Source: Gammaproteobacteria bacterium
GTDB lineage: Bacteria; Pseudomonadota; Gammaproteobacteria; CAISUE01
Assembly: GCA_021156105.1 (NCBI GenBank)
Contig: JAJNBD010000008.1
Coordinates: forward strand, 1 to 64,000
Direction: 5' to 3'
DNA: 64,000 nt
Shown here: one piece after another, positions 17,837-26,157 of the stretch
Numbering within the stretch: the stretch's first letter is position 1
How the letters are laid out: each line of letters opens with the position of its first letter
The notes under the pieces: model-generated
Told to the model about the DNA's origin: nothing
Databases searched by the model: none
Seen by the model: only the letters and a program-made list of their open reading frames with translations
Made by a program: the position numbers and the translations under genes

Positions 17837-18247
17837 CTAGAAAGCCTGCCTGTATAAAGCAGGATCGCAGCTAAGATCAATACGGGTAATAAATCGACCA
17901 TTGTGAACCGCTCGGCATACCGCGCCAAGTTTCGCGGGTGCGCTATATTTAAATTCTTTGGCAAAATCTCCTGCAACATAGATAGCAAAATCTTGTTTGC
18001 CGACACATTCCGGCTTTAACTGCTTTTGTGTGACAGTTGTCATGTAGGTTGTGGCGGGGATCCATATGGGGGTGGGCAAGCATTCTTCGCCTGTGGGTAA
18101 ATTAATTTTTAAGCCAATTTGCGTAACTGGTGCTGTGCCTTGCTGGTTAAATAAAGTGATAATGGTTGGGTCGTCCGCAAAGGCGATTGCGGATGTGCTA
18201 ATACCGATAATGATTGTTAAGAGAATTTTGAGGGGTTGATATTGCAT
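17837..18247 (-). CDS. Small secreted protein of unknown function
   Basis: 136 residues. The N terminus is a Sec signal peptide (hydrophobic LLTIIIGISTSAIAFA, likely cleavage before DDPT). The mature part contains four Cys (EECLP, KPECVG, GAVCRA, DLSCD), which fits two disulfides in the periplasm or outside the cell. No family recognised. A possible frame upstream (to 18422) has no support. Two DsbB-like genes lie elsewhere in the window, consistent with active periplasmic disulfide formation. Confidence 0.6.
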   Translation of the reverse strand: MQYQPLKILLTIIIGISTSAIAFADDPTIITLFNQQGTAPVTQIGLKINLPTGEECLPTPIWIPATTYMTTVTQKQLKPECVGKQDFAIYVAGDFAKEFKYSAPAKLGAVCRAVHNGRFITRIDLSCDPALYRQAF

Positions 18248-18461
18248 GGTGTGGCCTTATTAAGAGAGTGAATGGGTAAAGTAGAGCAAATTTTGTGCCG
18301 TAAGATGCTATTCCGGCTTTTAAGTTAGTGGGTTGGCTGTTGATGTTGGGCTTTGGCTGGCATTTATTTTTTATATAAATTATCAATTGGTTGTGTTTGT
18401 TATTTATGGTAGGGTATACCATGGCAAACGCATCATTAACCCTTGGTTTGTCATCGATGAG

Positions 18462-18491
18462 TTGCTTTAGGGTGCTCTTTTATGGTATAAA
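18462..18491 (+). promoter_or_regulatory. Promoter of rpmB-rpmG
   Basis: TTGCTT (18462-18467), an 18-bp spacer and TATAAA (18486-18491), 40 bp before the rpmB start codon. Confidence 0.55.
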
Positions 18492-18530
18492 TAGCAGTTC
18501 TTTTTGACAATAAAGCAGTTGGAGATTTCC

Positions 18531-18767
18531 ATGAGCAGAGTATGCCAAGTCACTGGCAAGCGTCCCCGAGTTGGGAACAAAGTATCACATGCCAATAACA
18601 AAACCAAACGCCGTTTTTTACCAAACTTACAATATCGTAAAATTTGGGTAGAAGAATTAGGTCGTTATGTTAAATTACGTATTAGCACAAGAGCATTGCG
18701 CACAATTGATAAAGTGGGCATCATGAAAGTCTTAGAAGACATGAAAGCTCGCGGCGAATCCTATTAA
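18531..18767 (+). CDS. rpmB: 50S ribosomal protein bL28
   Basis: 78 residues, the normal length. The ATG at 18531 gives the canonical N terminus [12 protein letters not shown], so the upstream ATG at 18504 is not the start; TTGGAG lies upstream. The family signatures [18 protein letters not shown] and [15 protein letters not shown] are present. Structural protein of the large subunit. Followed after 18 bp by rpmG, the classical pair. Confidence 0.98.
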   Translation: MSRVCQVTGKRPRVGNKVSHANNKTKRRFLPNLQYRKIWVEELGRYVKLRISTRALRTIDKVGIMKVLEDMKARGESY

Positions 18768-18785
18768 TTTTAAGGTGTTTGAATT

Positions 18786-18953
18786 ATGGCAAAGAAAGGT
18801 CGGCAAATAGTTGAATTGCGCTCCACCGAAAGCGATCATTGGTATATGACTACTAAAAACCCCAAGAAAACGACGGGTAAGCTTAAAATCAAGAAATTTG
18901 ATCCTAAAGTTCGTAAGCATGTGATGTACGAAGAAGGCAAAGTTAAAAAATAA
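18786..18953 (+). CDS. rpmG: 50S ribosomal protein bL33
   Basis: 55 residues, beginning MAKKGRQIVELRSTESDHWY and containing TTKNPKKTTGKLKIKKFDP, diagnostic of bL33. The zinc-binding Cys found in some bL33 (C+ type) are absent, so this is a C-minus form. It lies 18 bp after rpmB and ends before a clear terminator. Confidence 0.97.
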   Translation: MAKKGRQIVELRSTESDHWYMTTKNPKKTTGKLKIKKFDPKVRKHVMYEEGKVKK

Positions 18954-18977
18954 GCTTGAAATTTTGAGCGTTATTTT

Positions 18978-19009
18978 AAAAGGCACCCAAGTGGTGCCTT
19001 TTGCTTTTA
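18978..19009 (+). terminator. Intrinsic terminator of rpmB-rpmG
   Basis: AAAAGGCACC (18978-18987), loop CAAGT, GGTGCCTTTT (18993-19002), then GCTTTT. Confidence 0.85.
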
Positions 19010-19103
19010 GAGGATTTTATCTTACCTTGATAAAATCTCTAAAGGTTTTGCACTTTAGCGCTAAAAACGATACACTTCAAGTAAGGTTTTATTATTAGCA
19101 GCG

Positions 19104-19625
19104 ATGTTAGGCTTGGCGCCTTTAGCGGCAATGGCAGATAAGGTAGTCGCAGCTCGTGATTCTGCTGGCGTAATTATCCCCTTGAACGGCCCCCTCGGGG
19201 AGCATACGGGTGTTATTTATTATAATAAAGCTGGAAAGCTAATGGTGGCAGTGCCTAAAAGAAGCGATGATGCTCAGTTGGCTCGAATTATGGGGGAAAA
19301 GCTCAGGAGCTATAGGGTTGCTAGTGACAAGATAACCTTACTTATTAGCCCTCAAATGGTTAAGGTAAAAGGTGAGGAAGAAAAATTTGCTGCTTATCCT
19401 AACGTATTGGATATTCAGATTGATCAGAAGGTTGCAGATAGGCTTAAACAAGGGCTATCATCTGTCATTACTCTTGTTAACTCGGAAGGGGTAAGGGTGC
19501 AACGTGAGGAAGGACAGTATTTCACTATACGACCAGACAATGGCGGTAAGTTTACCCTCAGAATGGAGCTGGGCAAGCAAGATAGCGTAGAGGCAGCCCT
19601 AGCCCAACTTGATGCCACACGTTAA
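19104..19625 (+). CDS. Secreted protein with apparently damaged start
   Basis: 173 residues from the first ATG, which has no good ribosome binding site. In the same frame upstream (from about 19062) the codons read K-R-Y-T-S-S-K-V-L-L-L-A-A before this ATG. Together with MLGLAPLAAMA that makes a textbook Sec signal peptide with basic start, hydrophobic core and AMA cleavage site before DKVV. But the codon where a start is expected is TAA and no ATG, GTG or TTG exists there. Either the start codon has been lost, a rare start codon is used, or the shorter product is made. The mature part has no recognised domain (LNGPLGEHTGVIYY, a repeated VAAR/VAVPKR pattern). It is followed by a strong terminator. 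Confidence 0.5.
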   Translation: MLGLAPLAAMADKVVAARDSAGVIIPLNGPLGEHTGVIYYNKAGKLMVAVPKRSDDAQLARIMGEKLRSYRVASDKITLLISPQMVKVKGEEEKFAAYPNVLDIQIDQKVADRLKQGLSSVITLVNSEGVRVQREEGQYFTIRPDNGGKFTLRMELGKQDSVEAALAQLDATR

Positions 19626-19651
19626 TCTTTAAAATAACTTTATGCATATTC

Positions 19652-19679
19652 AAAAGGCATCTTCGTGATGCCTTTTTTA
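19652..19679 (+). terminator. Intrinsic terminator
   Basis: AAAAGGCATC, loop TTCGT, GATGCCTTTTTT. Sequence and shape are close to the terminator at 18978. Confidence 0.85.
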
Positions 19680-19764
19680 TTTCTTGCATAAGCTGCGGTA
19701 TACTATTTGCAAGTCTTATCCTATTGACAGGTTAAGAGTTTTTTAAATTATTTAAGCGCATATT

Positions 19765-20133
19765 ATGGAATTCATCCAAGTTCAAAGCCAAGCAAAAATA
19801 CAAATTCAGTCGTATAACGACCATCGCTTAACTATTAATGGCGAAGCTCATGAGAAGAGCCTAATTGCGTTACCTGATCGTTTGCTGGAAAACTGGCCAG
19901 TAACAGATATATTACAGTTAACAGCTTCTAAGAGTGCAGAATTATTAAATTTAAATGTCAAAATATTATTAATTGGCACAGGTGAAAAATTAGTTTTTCC
20001 TACAACCGAGATGCTTGCTTGGTTTCGCCAAAAGCATTTTGGCGTAGAGTTTATGGATACTGCCGCAGCTTGTCGGACTTTTCAAATTTTAACGTCGGAA
20101 AATCGCAGTGTAGCAGCAGCATTAATTGTTTAA
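19765..20133 (+). CDS. Mth938-domain protein (DUF498)
   Basis: 122 residues, the typical size. The family signatures LLIGTGEKLVFP and the C-terminal GVEFMDTAAACRTFQIL then NRSVAAALIV match the Mth938/NDUFAF3 domain. The mitochondrial relative NDUFAF3 assists complex I assembly; the bacterial role is not established. A TTAA-N7-TTAA motif (19732 and 19743) lies just upstream, though the region is AT-rich. The next gene starts 20 bp downstream, so they may be co-transcribed. Confidence 0.85.
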   Translation: MEFIQVQSQAKIQIQSYNDHRLTINGEAHEKSLIALPDRLLENWPVTDILQLTASKSAELLNLNVKILLIGTGEKLVFPTTEMLAWFRQKHFGVEFMDTAAACRTFQILTSENRSVAAALIV

Positions 20134-20153
20134 ATTAACTTAGCGAGAAATTT

Positions 20154-20738
20154 ATGCGCTTACAAAACCTCTATCCAGTTAAAGGTATTGCTGATGTTGA
20201 GATTGATGCTTCAGGTTCGGTTCATGGCATAACGCTGATATTTTCTGACGCGCAAGCAGCAAGCGCTTTTGTTGCTGCCATAGCTTCTTTTACAGAAAAT
20301 CAAGTTCAACTTAAAGTAGTAAATGGCAAGGTTCGTTCTACAGAAGCGATAAAGCAAGTTTACCTCGTGCGTACGACAGCCGAGCAAGAAGCAATTATCC
20401 TGGCAAAACAATTAGGAAGCACACCAGCAGCAGGCACTGTGCAGGAAAAAGTAAGCCGGAAAATTGATACGCTTAGTCAAGTAGCCCAAGAGTCAACGAT
20501 AACCTTGGAAGAAGGCGACAGCGTTTCGGCTGCGACGGGTAGTGTAAGTCAAACGTCAGCTACTGTCGCTTATGGGTTGTTAGGCATAGTAGCAAGTCCA
20601 ACTCCCCCTATAGATGAAAATACGCCTATACTGCATAGACAGAGAACAATATCCGTATTTTCTGATGTGAACCGTCCTCCCCAAGCAAGTCGCTCTACAG
20701 AGCAAGAAAATTGCTGTGCTCGCTGCAATATACTGTAG
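20154..20738 (+). CDS. Unknown protein ending in a CaaX-like prenylation box
   Basis: 194 residues, no recognised domain. Residues 1-90 look like a small alpha/beta domain. Residues 95-180 are Ser/Thr/Ala/Pro-rich and likely disordered. The protein ends E-N-C-C-A-R-C-N-I-L: Cys191 is four residues from the end, as in CaaX boxes. The terminal Leu favours geranylgeranylation, and Cys187/188 would suit palmitoylation, as in Ras-type tails. Bacteria do not prenylate proteins, but some Legionella effectors carry CaaX tails that the host modifies. It is inferred to be a host-membrane-targeted effector. The N at the a1 position is not aliphatic, which lowers certainty. Confidence 0.6.
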   Translation: MRLQNLYPVKGIADVEIDASGSVHGITLIFSDAQAASAFVAAIASFTENQVQLKVVNGKVRSTEAIKQVYLVRTTAEQEAIILAKQLGSTPAAGTVQEKVSRKIDTLSQVAQESTITLEEGDSVSAATGSVSQTSATVAYGLLGIVASPTPPIDENTPILHRQRTISVFSDVNRPPQASRSTEQENCCARCNIL

Positions 20739-20848
20739 TTATCTTGGTGCAACAATTAAAATTAAATAAAAAACTAAATTTAATTATTGATGCTCTAAAT
20801 TATGTTATTGTCAGGCGTGAGATTTGTGGGTTGGTATAAAAATAAAGT

Positions 20849-21670
20849 TTAACGCAAAACTCCATCAAAGACAGTGACAACCGGCCCTGTCATTAAAATA
20901 TTTCCAGAAGAATTTTTTTCTATCGTTAAATCGCCGCCAGGTAAACTGACACGCACGCATGAATTGAGCAAACCCCATTGTTGCCCGATAGAAACTGCCG
21001 CGCAAGCGCCTGTGCCGCAAGCGAGTGTTTCGCCAGCGCCGCGCTCAAAGACGCGTAGCTTAATATGGTCTTTCGTGATCATTTGCATAAAGCCCACATT
21101 GACACCTTTGGGGAAAGCAGGGTGCGCGTTGAAAAAAGTTCCAAGTAAATCTACTTCGGCTTGAGCAAGATCCGGCATTTCAAACACAACATGAGGATTC
21201 CCCATGGAAACTGCGCCAAAAGAAAGCGTGCGATGGTGATAAGGCAACTCATAATATGGTGCTTGCGCTTCAATTAAAAAAGGCAAAGCGGTAGGATCAA
21301 AATTGGGAGCACCCATATCAACGGTTACTTGGTTATTCCCTTGTAGTTCGCAAACCATTGTCGCAAAAGGTGTGGCGAGTTTTAAAGTTTTCTTATCACT
21401 TAATTTTTTATCATGAATAAATTGTGCAACACAACGAACACCATTGCCACATTGCTCCACTTCACTGCCATCTGCATTAAAAATACGATAACCAAAATCT
21501 GCCTCAGGATGAAAAGGGTTTGTAATGATCATAAGCTGGTCAAAACCTACGCCAGTGTGACGGTTGCCCCAGGTACGAATTGTCTCTGGGGTGAGTGTCA
21601 ACGCTTGCTCAAGGCCATTAATAACCATCATATCATTACCAAGGCCATGCATTTTTGTGAAGTATGTCAT
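20849..21670 (-). CDS. dapF: Diaminopimelate epimerase
   Basis: 273 residues. Converts LL- to meso-diaminopimelate for lysine and peptidoglycan synthesis. The two catalytic Cys are visible in EQCGNGVRC and LACGTGACA. The N-terminal TKMHGLGNDMMVI and GFDQLMII are family hallmarks. It is last in a minus-strand run: leucine dehydrogenase, E1-alpha, beta-barrel protein, dapF, with 2 bp between barrel and dapF. Confidence 0.97.
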   Translation of the reverse strand: MTYFTKMHGLGNDMMVINGLEQALTLTPETIRTWGNRHTGVGFDQLMIITNPFHPEADFGYRIFNADGSEVEQCGNGVRCVAQFIHDKKLSDKKTLKLATPFATMVCELQGNNQVTVDMGAPNFDPTALPFLIEAQAPYYELPYHHRTLSFGAVSMGNPHVVFEMPDLAQAEVDLLGTFFNAHPAFPKGVNVGFMQMITKDHIKLRVFERGAGETLACGTGACAAVSIGQQWGLLNSCVRVSLPGGDLTIEKNSSGNILMTGPVVTVFDGVLR

Positions 21671-21672
21671 GA

Positions 21673-22305
21673 TTAAAAGTGATAGCTCACGCCAACTAAT
21701 AGACGTTTAGTAAATTCATTTCCGTTACGTTGATAATAACCAGTATCGCCAGAAATATTTTCTTTATTACGGAAATAAGTATATTCGTAACTAGAGTTCA
21801 AGTGAAGATTTTTACAGAGTTGATAATCAATGCCTGCACCTAAAATATAACCAGGTTCGCTATAATTATTTGTATAATTATTAGCACCTATCGCTTGATA
21901 TTTGAATTGCCCCATTGCGCCGCCAAGAATACCTTGGAAAATGAATCCAGGTTGAATCAAATACCCAGGCATGATTTTAAGGCCATAGTCATAAGACAGT
22001 TTATTGGTATTTGTTGTTGTTGAGCCAACATTTTTATACACAAGATTGTCATCAAAATAATATAGGCTGCTGGCTAAGGTGTAATGATTGAAATACCAGC
22101 GGTATCCACCTTCGATACCATAACCGAAGCCTTGAGTGCCATCTTTAATGCTTTGGTTAGGGCCAGGCGGGTTGCGTAAAGCAATCGTGTGATCAAACGT
22201 GCCTTGCATGTAATTTGCGTTTGCACCTAAATAAAAGCCATCTGCATGAGCGTTGCAAGCTACCATGCCTAATAGACTTATGAATAGACTTGACCGAAAT
22301 TTCAT
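21673..22305 (-). CDS. Outer-membrane beta-barrel protein
   Basis: 210 residues. Signal peptide at the N terminus (FRSSLFISLLGMVACNAHA, cleavage before DGFY). The mature part alternates hydrophobic and polar residues with many aromatic residues (YLGANANYMQGTF, GYGIEGGYRWYF, YILGAGIDYQL). The last residue is Phe (VGVSYHF), the usual C-terminal signal for the Bam machinery. An eight-stranded OmpA/OmpX/Opa-like barrel is the most likely fold. GGGAGATAG lies before the ATG. Function unknown: adhesion or a small porin is possible. Confidence 0.75.
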   Translation of the reverse strand: MKFRSSLFISLLGMVACNAHADGFYLGANANYMQGTFDHTIALRNPPGPNQSIKDGTQGFGYGIEGGYRWYFNHYTLASSLYYFDDNLVYKNVGSTTTNTNKLSYDYGLKIMPGYLIQPGFIFQGILGGAMGQFKYQAIGANNYTNNYSEPGYILGAGIDYQLCKNLHLNSSYEYTYFRNKENISGDTGYYQRNGNEFTKRLLVGVSYHF

Positions 22306-22328
22306 GAACCTATCTCCCTTGGATTTAT

Positions 22329-23420
22329 TTAATGATGTGATGCTTTAGAATCAAAAAAAGCTTCTGCTATTTCTCGCTGCTCCGCTAAATCATGCGGTAG
22401 TTTGGCAAAATGATAATCAAACATAGCTGTCACGGGCTCTGCTGGCAAAGCAAAATATTCTTTCACGGCTTTTTCAACTTTTTCTTGAGCCTCTTGCTGA
22501 AGTTTTTCTTCATCTTGTGCCGTCCACCAGCCTTGGCTTTCAATATAAATTTTTAAGCGGCGAACAGGTTCATTTTTCCAAGCATTTTCAACTTCTTCTT
22601 TGCCGCGGTAGCGAGTTGCATCATCGGCCGTTGTATGATCATGTAAACGATAAGTGATTGCTTCAATAATGGTTGGACCTTTGCCAGAGCGTGCACGCTC
22701 TAGTGCTTGCAAAGAAACTTCACGCATGGCAATTACATCATTGCCATCGACTTGTTTGCCAAGGATGCCAGCAGCAATGGCTTTTTGTGCAATGGTTTCA
22801 GAATTGGTTTGTTGTTTACGTGATAAAGAAATCGCCCATTGGTTATTAGCAACGACAAAAACAACGGGCAGATGCCAGGCGCCTGCCACATTGATTGCTT
22901 CATAAAAATCGCCTTCAGATGTTGCACCATCGCCACAAACGGCGACAGCAACGCGTTTTTGTTTACGATATTTAAACGCAGCAGCAACGCCAGCCGCATG
23001 TAACGGCTGAGTGCCAATGGGAACAGCAATAGGGAAATCTTCTGGACAGTGTTGGTAAGCATTACCTCGTTCCATACCACCCCAAAACGCAAGGATTTCG
23101 CTCATTTCAACACCACGTTGAAATTGTGCGCCATATTCACGATAAGCAGGAACCAGTACATCATTCGCTTGCATAGCATGGCCAAAACCAACTGATATGG
23201 CTTCTTGACCTAATGAAGAGGCATAAGTACCCATTTTGCCAGTACGTTGCAAGTTGATAGCTTTAGCATCAAATGTGCGTGTAACTACCATCCAGCGATA
23301 TAACTCTAGCATGATTTTTTTGTCATGGGCAAAAGCGGGTAATTCACCTAAAGCTTGGCCGTCACTGTCTAAAAACTGCGTGTAAGTAATTTTAAATTCA
23401 GCAGAGATGGAAGTTGTCAT
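22329..23420 (-). CDS. 2-oxoacid dehydrogenase E1 component, alpha subunit
   Basis: 363 residues, the normal size of the alpha chain of pyruvate or branched-chain 2-oxoacid dehydrogenase. The thiamine diphosphate motif GDGATSEGDFYEAIN...NN is present. The phosphorylation-loop equivalent YRLHDHTTADDATRYR is conserved. It would decarboxylate a 2-oxoacid and hand the acyl group to E2. The beta chain, E2 and E3 are not in this window, so the gene is separated from its partners or they are elsewhere. Placed 5 bp after leucine dehydrogenase, which makes branched-chain 2-oxoacids, so a branched-chain substrate is favoured over pyruvate. Confidence 0.88.
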   Translation of the reverse strand: MTTSISAEFKITYTQFLDSDGQALGELPAFAHDKKIMLELYRWMVVTRTFDAKAINLQRTGKMGTYASSLGQEAISVGFGHAMQANDVLVPAYREYGAQFQRGVEMSEILAFWGGMERGNAYQHCPEDFPIAVPIGTQPLHAAGVAAAFKYRKQKRVAVAVCGDGATSEGDFYEAINVAGAWHLPVVFVVANNQWAISLSRKQQTNSETIAQKAIAAGILGKQVDGNDVIAMREVSLQALERARSGKGPTIIEAITYRLHDHTTADDATRYRGKEEVENAWKNEPVRRLKIYIESQGWWTAQDEEKLQQEAQEKVEKAVKEYFALPAEPVTAMFDYHFAKLPHDLAEQREIAEAFFDSKASHH

Positions 23421-23425
23421 AGTGC

Positions 23426-24505
23426 TTAACCATAAATTCTTTTAGCGGCAATATTATCTGCAACAACAGCAGGATCAATATTTTGCTCTTGAGCTTGTTG
23501 GCATATCATGAGTACGGTATCGTGGATATGTTCCACATCTTTTTTGATTTTTTCAGGCGAATCATTGTGGTAAATACCCACGACTTCGATTAACCCACCT
23601 GCATTGATAACATAATCAGGAATATAAAGAATACCGCGGTTTAATAAAGTTTGGCCATGTTTGATTAAGCCAAGCTGGTTATTGGCAGAGCCTGCCACAA
23701 TTTTTGCTTTGATTTGTGGGATAGTGTGATCATTTAAAATCCCCCCTAATGCACAAGGTGAAAAAACATCACATTCAACTTGGAAAATATCTTTAGGGTC
23801 AACCACGTGAGCGCCAAATTCATTGGCACAACGCTGGGCAGATTCCATATTCATATCGCACACGGTTAGTTTAGCGCCCGCAGCATGTAACCTTTTTGCC
23901 ATCAGATAACCAACATGACCTGTTCCTTGAATAGCAAAATGTAAACCGTCTAAATCTGTTTTACCTAAACGAAATTTTACTGCCGCAAGAATGCCGGAAA
24001 ATACCCCTAAAGCCGTTGCGAAAGAAGGATCACCATGGCTTTCGTCAGCGCGGGAAGTGGTGGTGACATATGGCGTTTTGCGCTGAATCACATCCATATC
24101 TTCAACCGTTGTGCCGCTATCAATAGCGGTAATATAGCGGCCGCCCAAGTCATTGACAAAACTGCCAAAGGCTTCAAATAAAGCTTCTCGGTTGCGGATC
24201 ACTTTTGGGCGCATGATCACGCTTTTGCCACCACCTAAAGGCAAATTGCTGATCGCTGCTTTATAAGTCATGCCGCGCGCAAGACGCATGGCGTCATATA
24301 TTGCTTCACTAGCATTGTTATATTCAATAAAACGGCAGCCACCTAATGCTGGGCCAAGATTAGTGCTATGGATTGAAACAATTGCGCGCAAGCCCGTTTC
24401 TTTATCCATTTTAATATGCAATTCTCCATGACCTACTGATTCGGCATAATTTAATAAATCATCAGGAAGGTGGGGGATGTTTACGTGTGAAGTCTCAATA
24501 CTCAT
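23426..24505 (-). CDS. Leucine/valine/phenylalanine dehydrogenase
   Basis: 359 residues from the ATG at 24505 (MSIETSHVN); an extra 10 residues upstream are possible but less likely. NAD-dependent oxidative deamination of branched-chain amino acids to 2-oxoacids. Visible: glycine-rich GPALGGCRF, catalytic Lys in MTYKAAISNLPLGGGKSVI, Asp in ITAIDSGTTVEDMD, and the Rossmann motif FAIQGTGHVGYLMA. The length fits leucine dehydrogenase. It is the first gene of the operon with E1-alpha. Together they point to branched-chain amino-acid catabolism or branched fatty-acid precursor supply. Confidence 0.9.
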   Translation of the reverse strand: MSIETSHVNIPHLPDDLLNYAESVGHGELHIKMDKETGLRAIVSIHSTNLGPALGGCRFIEYNNASEAIYDAMRLARGMTYKAAISNLPLGGGKSVIMRPKVIRNREALFEAFGSFVNDLGGRYITAIDSGTTVEDMDVIQRKTPYVTTTSRADESHGDPSFATALGVFSGILAAVKFRLGKTDLDGLHFAIQGTGHVGYLMAKRLHAAGAKLTVCDMNMESAQRCANEFGAHVVDPKDIFQVECDVFSPCALGGILNDHTIPQIKAKIVAGSANNQLGLIKHGQTLLNRGILYIPDYVINAGGLIEVVGIYHNDSPEKIKKDVEHIHDTVLMICQQAQEQNIDPAVVADNIAAKRIYG

Positions 24506-24758
24506 GAACATTCCAAGCTGAAAATCAAAGCCCACAGTATACTCGTCAATTCAGTAAAAATTCAATGGCTTCAAGTGTGATTGTATTAAGGTCGGGGTGA
24601 GGTCGTAATAATGATTTGATTTTTTAATGAATTTCTTGCTCGATAGTGGGGGAGAGGGGCAGCGAGCAATGAAGCAACCTGGATTTTAAAGGTTTCAAAA
24701 AACTATGTAAAACCTAGATTGCTTTGCACTTCGTGCCCATAATTAAGATAAGTGTTAC

Positions 24759-26132
24759 TTAAAAAGGTGGACGCATTTGCTGCTTACCTTCGTCCTTTGC
24801 TTTGGCGCCCTCAAGTGCTCTACTAGCTTTGCTTTGAACAATGGTAGGACTACCGGGAGGCGCGGCAACGCGTTTAACTTGAAGAGAAAACTTTGCAGGA
24901 GCTGGTGCCTGACGTTTTCTAAAAAAATAGGAAGATGGAGGTTCTGCGGCTGGTGTGGGGCCAGCGATAGTTGCTGGAGTCGCTGTCTTAGCCCCCGACC
25001 TTGTTAGCAAGGATCCGTCTGTGCCAGTATGCGTTCTCGCAAAAGCAGCGCCTGTTGATACTGGCGTTGCAGCAGCTGCTGCTTGATAGACTGGTGTTTG
25101 CGATTGTGAACTATATTGTATTGTCTGTGAAGCTTCCTCAACTTCATTTTTGGCCTTGAAGTGTGCTTGTTTTTTCGTTCTGGTTTTTGTAGCAGAGGCG
25201 GAGCGTTTTAGTGCGCCAGCCTGAGGTAGTGCTTGAAGATCAGGGCTTGCATTATCAATTTCTGCAGCGCCAGCAGCAGAAAATTCATCTTCGCTTTTGG
25301 GGATAGCTGCGCCTACATCCACTTCAATTTTTCGTCTTAAATGAGGGCCTGGTGGGTAAGCTTTCTTCTCAATAGGTTTTTGTACTGCCCTGACTTTAGG
25401 GGCTGCTTGACGAGGTGCATCAGGATCAAATTTGGCGATAGTGTAGTCGCTAGAAATTTGCGCAATGCTTGCTTCATCAGCAAGGTTAAAATATTTTGCT
25501 ATAGCTTCTTTACTATACTCTCTAGGGCTAATGGTATGGTTTGCCCCCGGAGTGGTGCAGCTAAAGCGTAGAAATAAGAATGTGTCATCATCACTCTCAA
25601 CAGAAATACCTTCTTCAATAAAAGATTTTTTAATTTTATTAGCAGCAGCCTCAATTTTAGTTTGCTTAGGGGTTAGCACTGTTGTGTGGCTAAAGTCAGG
25701 ATTAATCTGCATTTCTCTATACTGAACATACTTCGTAAAAACATCTTTAGTTTGTGGAGAAAATTCTTTTAGGCTATGTATTTCAGCAATTATGCCATGA
25801 CAAATAAATTTCTTGGCTTGGGGATAATGTTGCTTTAGTCTTTGCGCTAATTCCGTTGCAGAATTACTCAATTTTTTAAATAAAGATTCTTGTGTGGAAG
25901 GAAAAATTTTTCCTGTTCTATATTGGTTTAGATTTTCATTGAATGGTAAATCTATCTGTACTATTTCATGATCTACAGAGAAAACAAGCTGTAAGTGCAT
26001 GGCGGCTAAATCAATTTTGTCAGATTCGGGTTTTACCTGTGAAAGCGCATAAGCCATAGACGCGTGCAAAGACTCTCCTCGGAGCACTATACCTTTAATG
26101 ATAATAGGTTCTTTATAAATTACTAATCCCAT
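24759..26132 (-). CDS. Unknown protein with Pro/Ala-rich C-terminal half
   Basis: 457 residues. AGGAGAT stands 6 bp before the ATG. The N-terminal about 230 residues are a mixed alpha/beta domain with no recognised family (IIIKGIVLRGESLHASMAY, HLQLVFSVDHEIVQIDLPF). The rest is low-complexity, rich in Ala, Pro, Ser, Lys and Thr, and likely disordered. There is no signal peptide or membrane segment. Large single genes of this kind with disordered tails are common among Dot/Icm substrates, but nothing here proves secretion. The 24536-24758 stretch downstream holds no gene that I can support. Confidence 0.6.
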   Translation of the reverse strand: MGLVIYKEPIIIKGIVLRGESLHASMAYALSQVKPESDKIDLAAMHLQLVFSVDHEIVQIDLPFNENLNQYRTGKIFPSTQESLFKKLSNSATELAQRLKQHYPQAKKFICHGIIAEIHSLKEFSPQTKDVFTKYVQYREMQINPDFSHTTVLTPKQTKIEAAANKIKKSFIEEGISVESDDDTFLFLRFSCTTPGANHTISPREYSKEAIAKYFNLADEASIAQISSDYTIAKFDPDAPRQAAPKVRAVQKPIEKKAYPPGPHLRRKIEVDVGAAIPKSEDEFSAAGAAEIDNASPDLQALPQAGALKRSASATKTRTKKQAHFKAKNEVEEASQTIQYSSQSQTPVYQAAAAATPVSTGAAFARTHTGTDGSLLTRSGAKTATPATIAGPTPAAEPPSSYFFRKRQAPAPAKFSLQVKRVAAPPGSPTIVQSKASRALEGAKAKDEGKQQMRPPF

Positions 26133-26157
26133 TTTAATCTCCTACGTTTTAAAATTT

